The position numbers and the translations under genes are program-made. Positions 26,633 through 35,347 of a stretch of 64,000 nucleotides of DNA are shown in pieces (position 1 is the stretch's first letter; every line of letters begins with the position of its first letter). The notes beneath the pieces are model-generated. The model ran no database searches. It was not told the origin of the DNA and worked only from the letters and a program-made list of their open reading frames with translations. Source of the DNA: Maledivibacter halophilus (GTDB taxonomy: Bacteria; Bacillota; Clostridia; Peptostreptococcales; Caminicellaceae); the NCBI RefSeq assembly GCF_900167445.1, contig NZ_FUZT01000001.1, positions 591,839 through 655,838 of the forward strand, given 5' to 3'.

Positions 26633-26752
26633 TGAGCAAATTGCATAATTACCTTACCTAAAAATTATCTACTACATGTGGTTTTAAAATCTTCAAAGCC
26701 ATACCATATATATTATGCAATTGTGCCAAATTAGAGTTATGCAATTTCCTAA
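26633..26752 (+). repeat. 120-bp MITE-like element, copy B
   Basis: Starts TGAGCAAATTGCATAATTAC and ends ATGCAATTTCCTAA (one change from CCTCA). It is flanked on both sides by AT, a possible 2-bp target duplication. It lies in the leader of the methionine operon, between riboswitch 2 and the first gene, so it must be transcribed with the operon. Confidence 0.85.
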
Positions 26753-26820
26753 ATTATACAAGTTTCTCATTTAAAAATAAATAATAAAAAATTAAGTATC
26801 GAATCAAGGGGGAAATTGAT

Positions 26821-27990
26821 ATGACAATTAAGAAATCCTATGAAGAAATTAACGAGAAAATAAAAAATGGAGAGGCTGTAGTAGTTACTGCTGAAGAAGT
26901 AATTGATATTGTAAAGGAAAAGGGGATAAAAGAAGCTACTAAGCAAGTTGATGTTGTAACAACAGCAACATTCGGGCCGATGTGTTCTACGGGAGCATTT
27001 TTAAACTTTGGACATTCCGATCCACCTATAAGAATGTCTAAAGTACATCTAAATGGAGTTGAAGCCTATGCAGGACTTGCAGCAGTTGATGTATATATAG
27101 GAGCCACTGAAGAATCAGAGGATAGAGGAGCAGAATATGGTGGTGCACATGTTATATGTGATCTTATAGAAGGTAAAAAAATACATTTAATGGCAACAGC
27201 CAAGGGCACTGATTGTTATCCCTGTAAGGAAGTGGAAACATATATAACGAAGGATTCTATAAATGAAGCCTATTTATTTAATCCCAGAAACTGTTACCAA
27301 AATTATAATGCTGCAATAAATACTTCTGATAAAAGAATTTATACTTATATGGGTATATTGCAGCCCAATAAAGGAAACATAACATATTCAACTTCGGGTC
27401 AATTAAGTCCGCTTTTTAATGATCCACTATATAGAACTATAGGCATAGGAACTAGAATATTTTTAGCAGGAACAGTTGGATATGTTTCATGGCAGGGAAC
27501 ACAATTTAACTCGGCTTGTGAAAGGGACGAAAGAGGGATACCATTGGGAGGAGCTGGAACACTGGCAGTAATAGGAGATTTAAAGAATATGAGTACAGAT
27601 TATATAAGACCCGCAGTATTCGAAAAATATGGTACATCAATGTTTGTAGGTCTAGGAATACCGATACCGATACTTGATGAAGATGTGATGAAAAGTGTAT
27701 CAATAGAGGATAAAGATATTTATACCAATATTATAGATTATAGTATACAAAGGAGAAGCAAACCAAGTCTTGGTAAAGTGAGTTATGCAGAGCTTAGAAG
27801 TGGAAAGGTGATTTTAGAGAATAAAGAAATAAAGACAGCACCTCTTTCAAGTCTTCAAAAAGCCAGAGAAATTGCAGAAGAATTAAAGACATGGATAAAA
27901 AATGGAGACTTTTTAATACAGGAACCTGTACAGTCATTACCTTTAAATAATAAATTGAATTCTCTTGAAATAGTAGAAGAGGAGGTTTAA
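26821..27990 (+). CDS. Homocysteine biosynthesis protein (DUF39/COG1900)
   Basis: A 389-residue member of the DUF39 family. Visible conserved segments are TTATFGPMCSTGAFLNFGHSDPP, a glycine-rich GAEYGGAHVICDLIEGK, ATAKGTDCYPCKEVET with two cysteines, and FLAGTVGYVSWQGTQ. Genetic work in methanogens and sulfate reducers links COG1900, its NIL-ferredoxin partner and COG2122 to making homocysteine from aspartate semialdehyde and sulfide. All three genes are adjacent here under SAM riboswitch control, which supports that role. Start ATG has AAGGGGGAAA upstream. Confidence 0.9.
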   Translation: MTIKKSYEEINEKIKNGEAVVVTAEEVIDIVKEKGIKEATKQVDVVTTATFGPMCSTGAFLNFGHSDPPIRMSKVHLNGVEAYAGLAAVDVYIGATEESEDRGAEYGGAHVICDLIEGKKIHLMATAKGTDCYPCKEVETYITKDSINEAYLFNPRNCYQNYNAAINTSDKRIYTYMGILQPNKGNITYSTSGQLSPLFNDPLYRTIGIGTRIFLAGTVGYVSWQGTQFNSACERDERGIPLGGAGTLAVIGDLKNMSTDYIRPAVFEKYGTSMFVGLGIPIPILDEDVMKSVSIEDKDIYTNIIDYSIQRRSKPSLGKVSYAELRSGKVILENKEIKTAPLSSLQKAREIAEELKTWIKNGDFLIQEPVQSLPLNNKLNSLEIVEEEV

Positions 27991-27994
27991 GATA

Positions 27995-28396
27995 ATGAAA
28001 AAATTATTACTTTTATCATTTCCATCAAATTTAACAGGAGAACCCATTACCTATACCCTTATAAAAAACTATGATCTGAAAATTAATATTTTGAGAGCTT
28101 CTATAGATTACAATATTGAAGGATCTTTATTTCTCGAAGTAGAAGGAGAAGGAGAAAAATTGGATTTAAGTATTGAATATCTAAAAATTAAAGGGATTAA
28201 AGTGAAGGTAATAAACACTGCAATAAGAATAGATGAAGATAAATGTGTTAATTGTGGAGCGTGTACAGCTATTTGTGAAGTGGCAGCAATTACTATGGAT
28301 AAGAATTGGAAGATAAACTTTCACAAGGATAGGTGTTTAGACTGCAAATTATGTATAAAGGCTTGTCCAGTAAGAGCTATAAGAAGTATAGTTTAA
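27995..28396 (+). CDS. NIL-domain plus 2[4Fe-4S] ferredoxin protein
   Basis: 133 residues: an NIL domain (about 1-75) like that in methionine-transporter ATPases, followed by two [4Fe-4S] motifs, CVNCGACTAIC and CLDCKLCIKACP. It is the partner of the DUF39 protein and is encoded 4 nt after it. It probably supplies electrons or handles persulfide sulfur in homocysteine synthesis; the NIL domain may bind methionine or another amino acid. GAGGAGG precedes the ATG. Confidence 0.92.
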   Translation: MKKLLLLSFPSNLTGEPITYTLIKNYDLKINILRASIDYNIEGSLFLEVEGEGEKLDLSIEYLKIKGIKVKVINTAIRIDEDKCVNCGACTAICEVAAITMDKNWKINFHKDRCLDCKLCIKACPVRAIRSIV

Positions 28397-28421
28397 CTTT
28401 AAACTTAGAGCGGGTGATCAA

Positions 28422-29144
28422 ATGTATGAAAAGAGATTTTATAGAGAATATATGAAGTCAAAGGAATTTATAAATTTTACAGTAATATCCAAAGAGTCTG
28501 ATTTGCATATATCCGCAAAAACTAATCTAAAGAAGGAAGCAAATAAATACCTTAAAAAGTATAGAAGTTCTATTAAAGACTATGGAGATGAAAATACTAA
28601 TTTCTATAAAAGTTTATCACCTATAGAGGTATCAGATGCAGCAGAAGAAATAGTTAAGCATATGGCCGAGGCTGGAGCCAGTGCCAATGTTGGACCCATG
28701 GCAGCCGTTGCAGGTGCAGTGTCACAGTATGTAGGACTTGATTTATTGAATTATACCGATGAAATTATGATTGAAAATGGTGGAGATATTTTTATTAAAA
28801 CAAATGAGAAGAGAAAAATATTAATTTATGCTGGGAATTCTCCATTCTCAGAAAAAATTGCATTATCTATATCTCCGGAAGATACTCCCCTTGGTATATG
28901 TACATCAGCAGGTACTATAGGTCATTCTCTTAGCTTTGGAAGGGCTGATGCAGTCGTAGCTTTATCTAAGGATACCCTGCTGGCAGATGCCACAGCAACA
29001 GCAATAGGGAATATTATAAAAAATCCAGAGGATATAAAGAAGGGGATTGAATATGGAAAAGCTATTAAAGGAATTGAGGGAATCTTAATAATTATAAGGG
29101 ATAAAATGGGTGCATGGGGAAAAGTTGAGGTGATTGCCCCTTAG
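28422..29144 (+). CDS. UPF0280/COG2122 family protein (homocysteine synthesis)
   Basis: A 240-residue ApbE-like family protein with EIVKHMAEAGASANVGPMAAVAGAVSQYVG, NGGDIFIKT, TPLGICTSAGTIGHSLSFGRADAVVALS and DATATAIGN. COG2122 is the third component linked genetically to anaerobic homocysteine synthesis. Its exact reaction is unsettled; resemblance to ApbE flavin transferases is fold-level. Start ATG has GCGGGTGATC upstream. It lies within the SAM-controlled operon. Confidence 0.88.
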   Translation: MYEKRFYREYMKSKEFINFTVISKESDLHISAKTNLKKEANKYLKKYRSSIKDYGDENTNFYKSLSPIEVSDAAEEIVKHMAEAGASANVGPMAAVAGAVSQYVGLDLLNYTDEIMIENGGDIFIKTNEKRKILIYAGNSPFSEKIALSISPEDTPLGICTSAGTIGHSLSFGRADAVVALSKDTLLADATATAIGNIIKNPEDIKKGIEYGKAIKGIEGILIIIRDKMGAWGKVEVIAP

Positions 29145-29225
29145 GCGATCAGCTATTATCTATAAAAATCTAGCTGTATTAGTCCCAGCGTTTTTAAAAA
29201 TAAATTATTAAATAGGAGGATGACA

Positions 29226-30122
29226 ATGTTAATTAAAGATAAATTTAAAAATAAAAAACCCCTTATTTCATTCGAGATATTTCCACCAAAAAAGGATTAT
29301 CCTGTAGATACAATTTATAGTACAATAGATGCATTAAAGGATTTAAGACCGGATTTTATTAGTGTAACCTATGGTGCAGGAGGCAGCACTAAAGATACTA
29401 CTGTGGAAATAGCATCCCACATAAGAAACAAACATAGACTATCATCCTTGGCACATCTTACTTGTCTTACATCAACTAAGGATGAGATCCAGAATACTTT
29501 AAATTCACTTAAGAAAAAAGGAGTTAGAAATATATTGGCCTTAAGGGGAGATTATCCACAAGAAGAAGGATGGGATTATAAAGGCCCAAATCATTATAAA
29601 TATGCAAGGGATTTAATTTCTCAAATCAAAAAAAATGGTGATTTTTCAATAGGTGCTGCTTGTTATCCTGAAAAGCACCTTGAATGTCAAAGCTTAGAAA
29701 AGGATTTATTGAATCTTAAGGAAAAGGTAGACGCAGGAACAGACTTTCTAATAACTCAGCTTTTTTTTGATAACGAAATTTTTTACGATTTTAAAGAAAA
29801 AACTGCTAAACTGGGAATAGATATACCTATTTTAGCAGGGATATTGCCCGTACTTAGCAAAAAACAGATAGAAAAAATTACTTCCCTTACAGGGTGTAGT
29901 TTACCTAAAAAATTCCTAAGAATACTAGATAGATACGAATATGAGCCCCAGGCTTTAAAAGAAGCTGGAATAGCATATGCTATAGAACAAATTATTGATC
30001 TTCTTTCATGGGGAGTAGATGGTGTTCATATTTATACAATGAATAGACCCAAGACAACTAGAAGAATATTAGACAATATAAAAACAATAAGGGGAGTATT
30101 AACCGATGAAGAAGCCTCTTAA
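29226..30122 (+). CDS. metF: 5,10-methylenetetrahydrofolate reductase
   Basis: About 298 residues, a (beta/alpha)8 MetF. Family landmarks are SFEIFPPKKD with the catalytic Glu, PDFISVTYGAGGSTKD, HLTCL, NILALRGD, GAACYPEKH, DFLITQLFFDN and GILPV. It makes 5-methyl-THF for the methionine synthase two genes on. The second of two nearby ATGs (29226) is preferred because AGGAGG overlaps the first. The 3' end overlaps the next gene by 17 bp. No MetV-like partner is seen. Confidence 0.95.
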   Translation: MLIKDKFKNKKPLISFEIFPPKKDYPVDTIYSTIDALKDLRPDFISVTYGAGGSTKDTTVEIASHIRNKHRLSSLAHLTCLTSTKDEIQNTLNSLKKKGVRNILALRGDYPQEEGWDYKGPNHYKYARDLISQIKKNGDFSIGAACYPEKHLECQSLEKDLLNLKEKVDAGTDFLITQLFFDNEIFYDFKEKTAKLGIDIPILAGILPVLSKKQIEKITSLTGCSLPKKFLRILDRYEYEPQALKEAGIAYAIEQIIDLLSWGVDGVHIYTMNRPKTTRRILDNIKTIRGVLTDEEAS

Positions 30123-30837
30123 TTACAACATGATCAATAGAGAATTTATAGACTTATCAATTGACAAAAACGAAGTTTTACGCTATTTAGGATATGATGA
30201 TAAAAGAGTAGATGATATTACAGATAAAATTATAGACAAGTGTTTTGAGGAAATACTAAAAATAGCTAGAACAAATTTTGTATATAATATTTTCGAAATA
30301 AATAGAGACGATAAAAATGTTTTTCTAAATAATTCAAGAATCAAATTAGAAGGAAAAGATATATATAAGCATCTTGAAAAGTCTAAAAAATGCGCTATTA
30401 TGGCAGTAACCTTGGGTAGTGAAGTAGATAAAAGAATTAAATATTATAGTAAAATGGATTTAACAAAAAGTATTATACTTGATGCCTGCTCAACTGCAGC
30501 TATAGAGGCTCTATGTGATAGAGTAGAAGCTTTAATAAAAAGAATTTCAATAAACAATGGATTTTATACTACAAAAAGATACAGCCCTGGGTATGGTGAT
30601 TTTCCTATAGAAATCCAGCCTCGTATTCTAAACCTTTTAGATGCACAAAAACACATTGGATTAACTGTTACTGGCAGTTATATTTTGATTCCAAGGAAGT
30701 CTGTAACTGCATTGATAGGGATTGGTGAAGAATTTCAGAGCAAGAAGGTGGGATGTAAGGATTGTAATCTCTATAATAATTGTTTGTTTGTAAAGAAAGG
30801 GGATAGCTGTGGAAATTCGAAAACTATTGAAAAATAA
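30106..30837 (+). CDS. Stand-alone methionine synthase reactivation domain protein
   Basis: A 243-residue protein matching the C-terminal activation (SAM-binding) domain of cobalamin-dependent methionine synthase. The SAM-contact motif RYSPGYGDFP corresponds to the RxxxGY motif of MetH. A cysteine-rich tail (GCKDCNLYNNCLF...DSC) may bind a metal or cluster. It overlaps metF by 17 bp and metH by 29 bp, so the three are translationally linked. Its role is reductive methylation of inactive cob(II)alamin on the short MetH encoded next, acting in trans. Confidence 0.9.
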   Translation: MKKPLNYNMINREFIDLSIDKNEVLRYLGYDDKRVDDITDKIIDKCFEEILKIARTNFVYNIFEINRDDKNVFLNNSRIKLEGKDIYKHLEKSKKCAIMAVTLGSEVDKRIKYYSKMDLTKSIILDACSTAAIEALCDRVEALIKRISINNGFYTTKRYSPGYGDFPIEIQPRILNLLDAQKHIGLTVTGSYILIPRKSVTALIGIGEEFQSKKVGCKDCNLYNNCLFVKKGDSCGNSKTIEK

Positions 30838-33178
30838 TTTTTTAATATTTGATGGTGCCATGGGCACTATGCTGCAGCGTAAAGGATTAAAGGCAGGTCA
30901 GTTGCCTGAGGAATATAATATACAATGTCCTGAAATTATAAGGGATATTCACAGGAAATATTTAGAGGCAGGATCAGATATAATCACTACTAACACCTTT
31001 GGGGCAAATAGATTAAAACTAAGGGATTCATCCTATTCAGTAGAGACTATAATTGAAAATGCAGTTATGATAGCTAAAGAAGCTGGTGGAGAAAAGAAAG
31101 TAGCCTTGGATATAGGGCCAATAGGGCAAATGATGGAGCCAATAGGTACATTAAGCTTTGATGAAGCCTACGATATTTTTAAAGAACAGGTAATAGTTGG
31201 TACAAGGGCAGGAGCAGATATTATCTTAATTGAAACAATATCCGATTTATATGAAGCAAAGGCGGCTATTTTAGCTGCAAAGGAGAATAGTCATTTACCT
31301 GTTTTTTGTACCATGACATTTCAGGAAAATATGAGAACTTTGACTGGGACCGATGCTATTACTATGGTTCAGGTTTTAGAAGGACTTGGAGTGGATGTGT
31401 TGGGAGTGAACTGCTCTCTAGGCCCCAAGCAGCTTTATCCAATAATAGATAAAATACTCAAATTTGCTACTATACCAGTAATGATACAGCCAAATGCTGG
31501 TCTTCCCAAGATAATTAATGATGAAACTATATATGATTTGACTTCTGAAGAATTTTCCCAGGAAATAAAATATATAGCAGATAAAGGCGTTGGTATATTT
31601 GGTGGATGCTGTGGAACGGACCCGAATTTTATAAAGGCTGTTAAAGAAAAGCTAGAGAATTTAAGACCCAAAGAATTAAAGAATAAGAGATTAACTACAG
31701 CTTGTTCTTCTACAAAGACTGTTATTCTTGGTGAGAATGTAAAAGTAATTGGAGAGAGAATAAATCCAACTGGAAAGAAAAAACTTAAAGAAGCACTTAA
31801 AAGCACTAATATTGATTATATAATTTCTGAAGCTATAAAACAAAAGGAGACTGGATCAGATATTTTGGATATAAATTTAGGGCTTCCGGAAATAGATGAA
31901 ATTGGAATGATGACTAAGGTTATTAAGGAGCTTCAAAGTATTATAGACTTACCACTGCAAATAGACAGTATGAAGAGTGACGTTATTGAAAAGGCTGTAA
32001 GAATATACAATGGCAAGCCTATAATAAACTCTGTAAATGGCAAAAGAGAAAGTATGGAAAAGATATTTCCAATAGTAAAAAAGTATGGAACATGTGTTAT
32101 AGGACTTACCCTTGATGATGCTGGACTTCCTAAGACTGCTGAAAAGAGGCTGGAAATAGCAACAAATATAATAGAAACTGCAAAAAACTACGGAATACCC
32201 GAAGAGAATATCATAATAGATTGTCTTGTACTTACTGCATCGGCAGCTCAAGAAGCAGTAATGGAAACATTAAAGGCGATACCTATGATAAAATCAAGAT
32301 ACAATGTAAAAACTGCCCTTGGAGCCAGCAATGTATCCTTTGGTCTTCCCGAGAGAAAGATAATCAATGCCACTTATTTGGCGCTGGCATTGGGCTGTGG
32401 GTTGGATGCACCAATAACAGATTCTACATCACCAGTACTTATGGATACTATAAGGGCATTTAAGGTTATTTCCAATCAGGATAAGGAATGCAGAGAGTAT
32501 ATAGACTTTTATAATAGAGGGGCAAAGGAAGATAAAATTAAGAAGGAGAAAATAGAAAAGGATTTAAAACAAATAGTAATAGATGGAATGAAGGATGAAG
32601 CAAAGACAAAGACTAAGGAACTTTTAGAGATTACGGATCCTATGAAAATAGTGGATGATTATTTAATTTCAGCACTGGATGTAGTTGGTGAAAATTACGA
32701 CAATGGAGATATATTCCTGCCCCAGCTTATAAGAAGTGCAGAAACCGTAAAAATAGCCTTTGAAGTAATTAAAGAAAGAATGATAGAAGAAGGTAAAGAT
32801 AAGATATCTAAGGGAAAGATAATCCTTGCAACGGTAAAAGGAGATATCCATGATATAGGAAAAAATATAGTTAAAATACTCCTTGAAAATTATGGGTTTG
32901 ATGTTATAGACCTTGGAAAGGATGTAGATATACATGAGATAGTAGAAAGAGCACAGAGGGAAGATGTTAAGCTAGTGGGATTAAGTGCCCTTATGACTAC
33001 TACAGTTAGAGCAATGGAGGAAACCATAATTGAACTTAAAAAACAAAAACCTAAATGTTCTATAATGGTGGGAGGAGCAGTGCTAAATAAGGAATATTCA
33101 AAAATGATAGGAGCCCATTACTATGGAAAAGATGCTAGAGAGTCTGTAAACATAGCTAGGAAGGTTTTTGGAGTTTAG
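30809..33178 (+). CDS. metH: Cobalamin-dependent methionine synthase, short form without activation domain
   Basis: 789 residues in the MetH order: a homocysteine-binding zinc barrel (zinc cysteines in VNCSLGP and GGCCGTDP), a pterin-binding domain from about residue 300 (ERINPTGKKKLKEAL, LDINLGLPEIDE, SVNGK), a cap helix bundle, and a B12-binding domain with the axial-ligand motif GDIHDIGKN (His about 681). The usual fourth domain is missing and is encoded separately upstream. GTG start with AAAGGGGA upstream. It transfers methyl from 5-methyl-THF to homocysteine and ends the SAM-riboswitch operon. Confidence 0.95.
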   Translation: MEIRKLLKNNFLIFDGAMGTMLQRKGLKAGQLPEEYNIQCPEIIRDIHRKYLEAGSDIITTNTFGANRLKLRDSSYSVETIIENAVMIAKEAGGEKKVALDIGPIGQMMEPIGTLSFDEAYDIFKEQVIVGTRAGADIILIETISDLYEAKAAILAAKENSHLPVFCTMTFQENMRTLTGTDAITMVQVLEGLGVDVLGVNCSLGPKQLYPIIDKILKFATIPVMIQPNAGLPKIINDETIYDLTSEEFSQEIKYIADKGVGIFGGCCGTDPNFIKAVKEKLENLRPKELKNKRLTTACSSTKTVILGENVKVIGERINPTGKKKLKEALKSTNIDYIISEAIKQKETGSDILDINLGLPEIDEIGMMTKVIKELQSIIDLPLQIDSMKSDVIEKAVRIYNGKPIINSVNGKRESMEKIFPIVKKYGTCVIGLTLDDAGLPKTAEKRLEIATNIIETAKNYGIPEENIIIDCLVLTASAAQEAVMETLKAIPMIKSRYNVKTALGASNVSFGLPERKIINATYLALALGCGLDAPITDSTSPVLMDTIRAFKVISNQDKECREYIDFYNRGAKEDKIKKEKIEKDLKQIVIDGMKDEAKTKTKELLEITDPMKIVDDYLISALDVVGENYDNGDIFLPQLIRSAETVKIAFEVIKERMIEEGKDKISKGKIILATVKGDIHDIGKNIVKILLENYGFDVIDLGKDVDIHEIVERAQREDVKLVGLSALMTTTVRAMEETIIELKKQKPKCSIMVGGAVLNKEYSKMIGAHYYGKDARESVNIARKVFGV

Positions 33179-33216
33179 GGAAAATAAAATCACTTAATTT
33201 AATAGCAGTTTTTACC

Positions 33217-33245
33217 TTGACAATGATTGCCAAACGTGTTATAAT
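33217..33245 (+). promoter_or_regulatory. Sigma-A promoter
   Basis: A perfect TTGACA, 17-bp spacer, TATAAT. It lies 38 bp after metH and points into a 270-bp region with no long ORF, so it should make a short transcript. See the small ORF at 33283. Confidence 0.75.
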
Positions 33246-33282
33246 CAATGATTATCGCATTAATATGAAAGGATGAATTACT

Positions 33283-33375
33283 ATTTACAAAAAATATTAT
33301 TCACTACGGTTTTTGATTGTTGGAATAGCTGTAGTGCTGTATTATTTAATTTCAACATTGTCTTGGTATAGATAA
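33283..33375 (+). CDS. Possible 30-residue membrane peptide with an ATT start
   Basis: The frame reads (M)YKKYYSLRFLIVGIAVVLYY and continues to SWYR before a TAA: a basic N-terminus, one hydrophobic helix and an aromatic end, like many small membrane peptides. GAAAGGATGA lies 8 nt before the ATT. No ATG, GTG or TTG is available because a TGA lies two codons upstream. A consensus promoter ends 38 bp earlier. An alternative ATG frame (33273) gives a less peptide-like product. A noncoding RNA is the other possibility. After the stop, GATAACCAAC (33371-33380) and GTTGGTTATC (about 33458-33467) form a wide inverted repeat. Confidence 0.3.
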   Translation: MYKKYYSLRFLIVGIAVVLYYLISTLSWYR

Positions 33376-33512
33376 CCAACGTTAAAGCTTAGCATATATT
33401 TCATAGAAAATATTGAAAACTTCTATATTTTTTATGGTATTTGTAATGTTTTAAAGTTGGTTATCTCTGAATATACCTTAAGATAAAAAATTTCAAAGTA
33501 AATGACGGTTAA

Positions 33513-34643
33513 TCAAATCTGATGGCCGTCATTATTTATTGTCAAATTTCCTATTTTTTCATCATAATAATCTATAATTTTACTCCAGTCATATTTCTGA
33601 GCTATTTGGCTGTAATTTTTTCTTCTGATTTCATTAATATTAACTATTGCGAATCTAAGCTTGTCTACTAAATCAATAAAATTTTCATAGAAAATTTCTG
33701 GATGTTTATCTATAGTATAAAGATCAGGATAAGTCAAACGCTTAGGTAAAATAGGATAGCATCGGCTATATACTGCTTCCATTACGCTTATTCCAAAAAA
33801 ATCATGATTGGATGTTACTGGTAAAATATCAGAAGCAAGAAGCCATGATGCGTATTCAGTGCCACTTAGATATCCTGTTTTAATAATATCTTCCTTAAAG
33901 ATCTCAAATGCCTTTTCAAATATAGGGGGAGAGTTTTTATAGGCTTGTCCTAAAATAGCAAGTTTAAACTTTAAACCTTCCTTTTTCAATATAAAAAGTG
34001 CTTTGAAGAAATCATCGGGGTTTTTATCAAATTCCCATCTATGATTCCATAAAATGAGAGGTAAATCTTCTTTATAAATATCTTTATCCCCCTTATTAAT
34101 CTTTTTCAAATTCATACCAATAGGTAAGACTTCTGACTTCTTATAAAGGATTTCAGTTATATTTGAATGTTTGTAGTCAGGCATTTTTTTCAGCAGTATT
34201 TCTAAAGCATTATAAAATGAATTCATGTTATGCTTAGAATTAAAAAATACATGATCAGCTGCTAAAGCAGTGGTATAATTCATGAATCCATAATTGATAT
34301 CTCTTTTAAGATGTTTATCTTCACTATCTGTCTTCCAAGGATAAGTTAATTGATTCTCGTGAAAGTATACTCCAATAGGTACAGAGGTTTTAAGTTTTTT
34401 CCTTATAAGGGATATGAAGGTTGTTAAATCTAACATATCTGTTGCTAGAATTATATCTGGATTAAAATTTGAAGTTAAAAATTCTTTAGCCAAGGTTACA
34501 GCACCACCATACATCCTCCACTTCCAAAATCGTCCATCCATACTTAATATTTCAATATTATGAGAGCTGTACTTTTTATACTGCTCCGCCCATGTTTTAT
34601 GTGAACCGGAAAAAAAGGGTTCAACGATTAAAATGTTTTTAAT
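33513..34643 (-). CDS. QTMAN/GTDC1-like glycosyltransferase (tRNA-queuosine mannosyltransferase family)
   Basis: About 377 residues. The N-terminal DUF3524 domain shows ILIVEPFFSGSHKTW, the MYGGAVTLAKEF segment and YFHENQLTYPW. The C-terminal GT4-like half has LILWNHRWEFDKNPDDF and a donor-site motif SVMEAVYSRCYPILP. In animals this family (GTDC1) puts mannose on queuosine of tRNA-Asp; the bacterial substrate is not established here. AAGGAGG lies 7 nt before an ATT codon at 34643, where the protein should begin by family alignment. The nearest conventional in-frame start is a TTG at 34709 with no ribosome-binding site. Confidence 0.8.
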   Translation of the reverse strand: MKNILIVEPFFSGSHKTWAEQYKKYSSHNIEILSMDGRFWKWRMYGGAVTLAKEFLTSNFNPDIILATDMLDLTTFISLIRKKLKTSVPIGVYFHENQLTYPWKTDSEDKHLKRDINYGFMNYTTALAADHVFFNSKHNMNSFYNALEILLKKMPDYKHSNITEILYKKSEVLPIGMNLKKINKGDKDIYKEDLPLILWNHRWEFDKNPDDFFKALFILKKEGLKFKLAILGQAYKNSPPIFEKAFEIFKEDIIKTGYLSGTEYASWLLASDILPVTSNHDFFGISVMEAVYSRCYPILPKRLTYPDLYTIDKHPEIFYENFIDLVDKLRFAIVNINEIRRKNYSQIAQKYDWSKIIDYYDEKIGNLTINNDGHQI

Positions 34644-34881
34644 AATAAAAGCCTCCTTAATATTTAATAGTATTACTAGATTAGCCTGTTGTGCTAGTAA
34701 ATGAAACAATTTATTTTAAATATAATATAGAATTTTATTTCATAGATATAGTAATCTAAAAGTACATTTTAACATATATAATTACACATTATTCATACAA
34801 AGTTCAAAACTGCTTGCATATTTTAAATAATGACTCTTCTAAATTTTGTTTGGAGCCTATTAAAGATCAATGCTGTTTATT

Positions 34882-35001
34882 TGAGCAAATTGCATAATTA
34901 CCTTCTGTAAAAACTATTTACTACATATAGTTTGAAAATCTCTAAAGACATACTATATAGATTATGCAACCCAGCCAAGTTAGAATTCTGCAATTTCCTC
35001 A
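34882..35001 (+). repeat. 120-bp MITE-like element, copy C
   Basis: Starts TGAGCAAATTGCATAATTAC and ends GCAATTTCCTCA. Both flanks carry TT, a possible 2-bp target duplication. It sits between the glycosyltransferase gene and a small ORF. The remaining intergenic DNA (34644-34881, 35002-35126) shows nothing recognisable. Confidence 0.85.
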
Positions 35002-35126
35002 TTTAAAAAAAGTAAGATAATTAATAAAAAGATAAAGGAGTCCAAAAACTATTGTCGAAATATTTATAATATATTTCATGATAATCTGGGTTTAAAGGTC
35101 GATTTTTAAAGTAAAGGAGTATAAAA

Positions 35127-35246
35127 ATGGCATGGGTTATATCTTTAATTATCAGAGGGGTTATTCTCTTTTTAATCATGGTTACAATAATAAAGTTTAA
35201 TATGAAAGAATCTTCATCAGAATCAAAGAAAAAATTTGATGAGTGA
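35127..35246 (+). CDS. Small single-pass membrane protein (39 aa)
   Basis: A 39-residue frame beginning MAWVISLIIRGVILFLIMV, with one transmembrane helix (about residues 4-22) and a charged, serine-rich tail ESSSESKKKFDE. GTAAAGGAG precedes the ATG with suitable spacing. It stands 100 bp before the Fpg/Nei-like gene on the same strand. No family is recognised. Confidence 0.5.
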   Translation: MAWVISLIIRGVILFLIMVTIIKFNMKESSSESKKKFDE

Positions 35247-35347
35247 ACTTGAAAAATAGAAGAACCGTTGCATGTTTATGAAGGGAACTTTAAATATGTG
35301 TGAAGGTGAATTGTCATTGTATATATGAGAAAAATAGGGGGAAGATT

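Noticed and set aside
33501..33533. AATGACGG/CCGTCATT hairpin as a terminator
   Set aside because: The 17-nt loop and lack of a T-run make it weak, and one arm lies in the 3' end of the glycosyltransferase gene.
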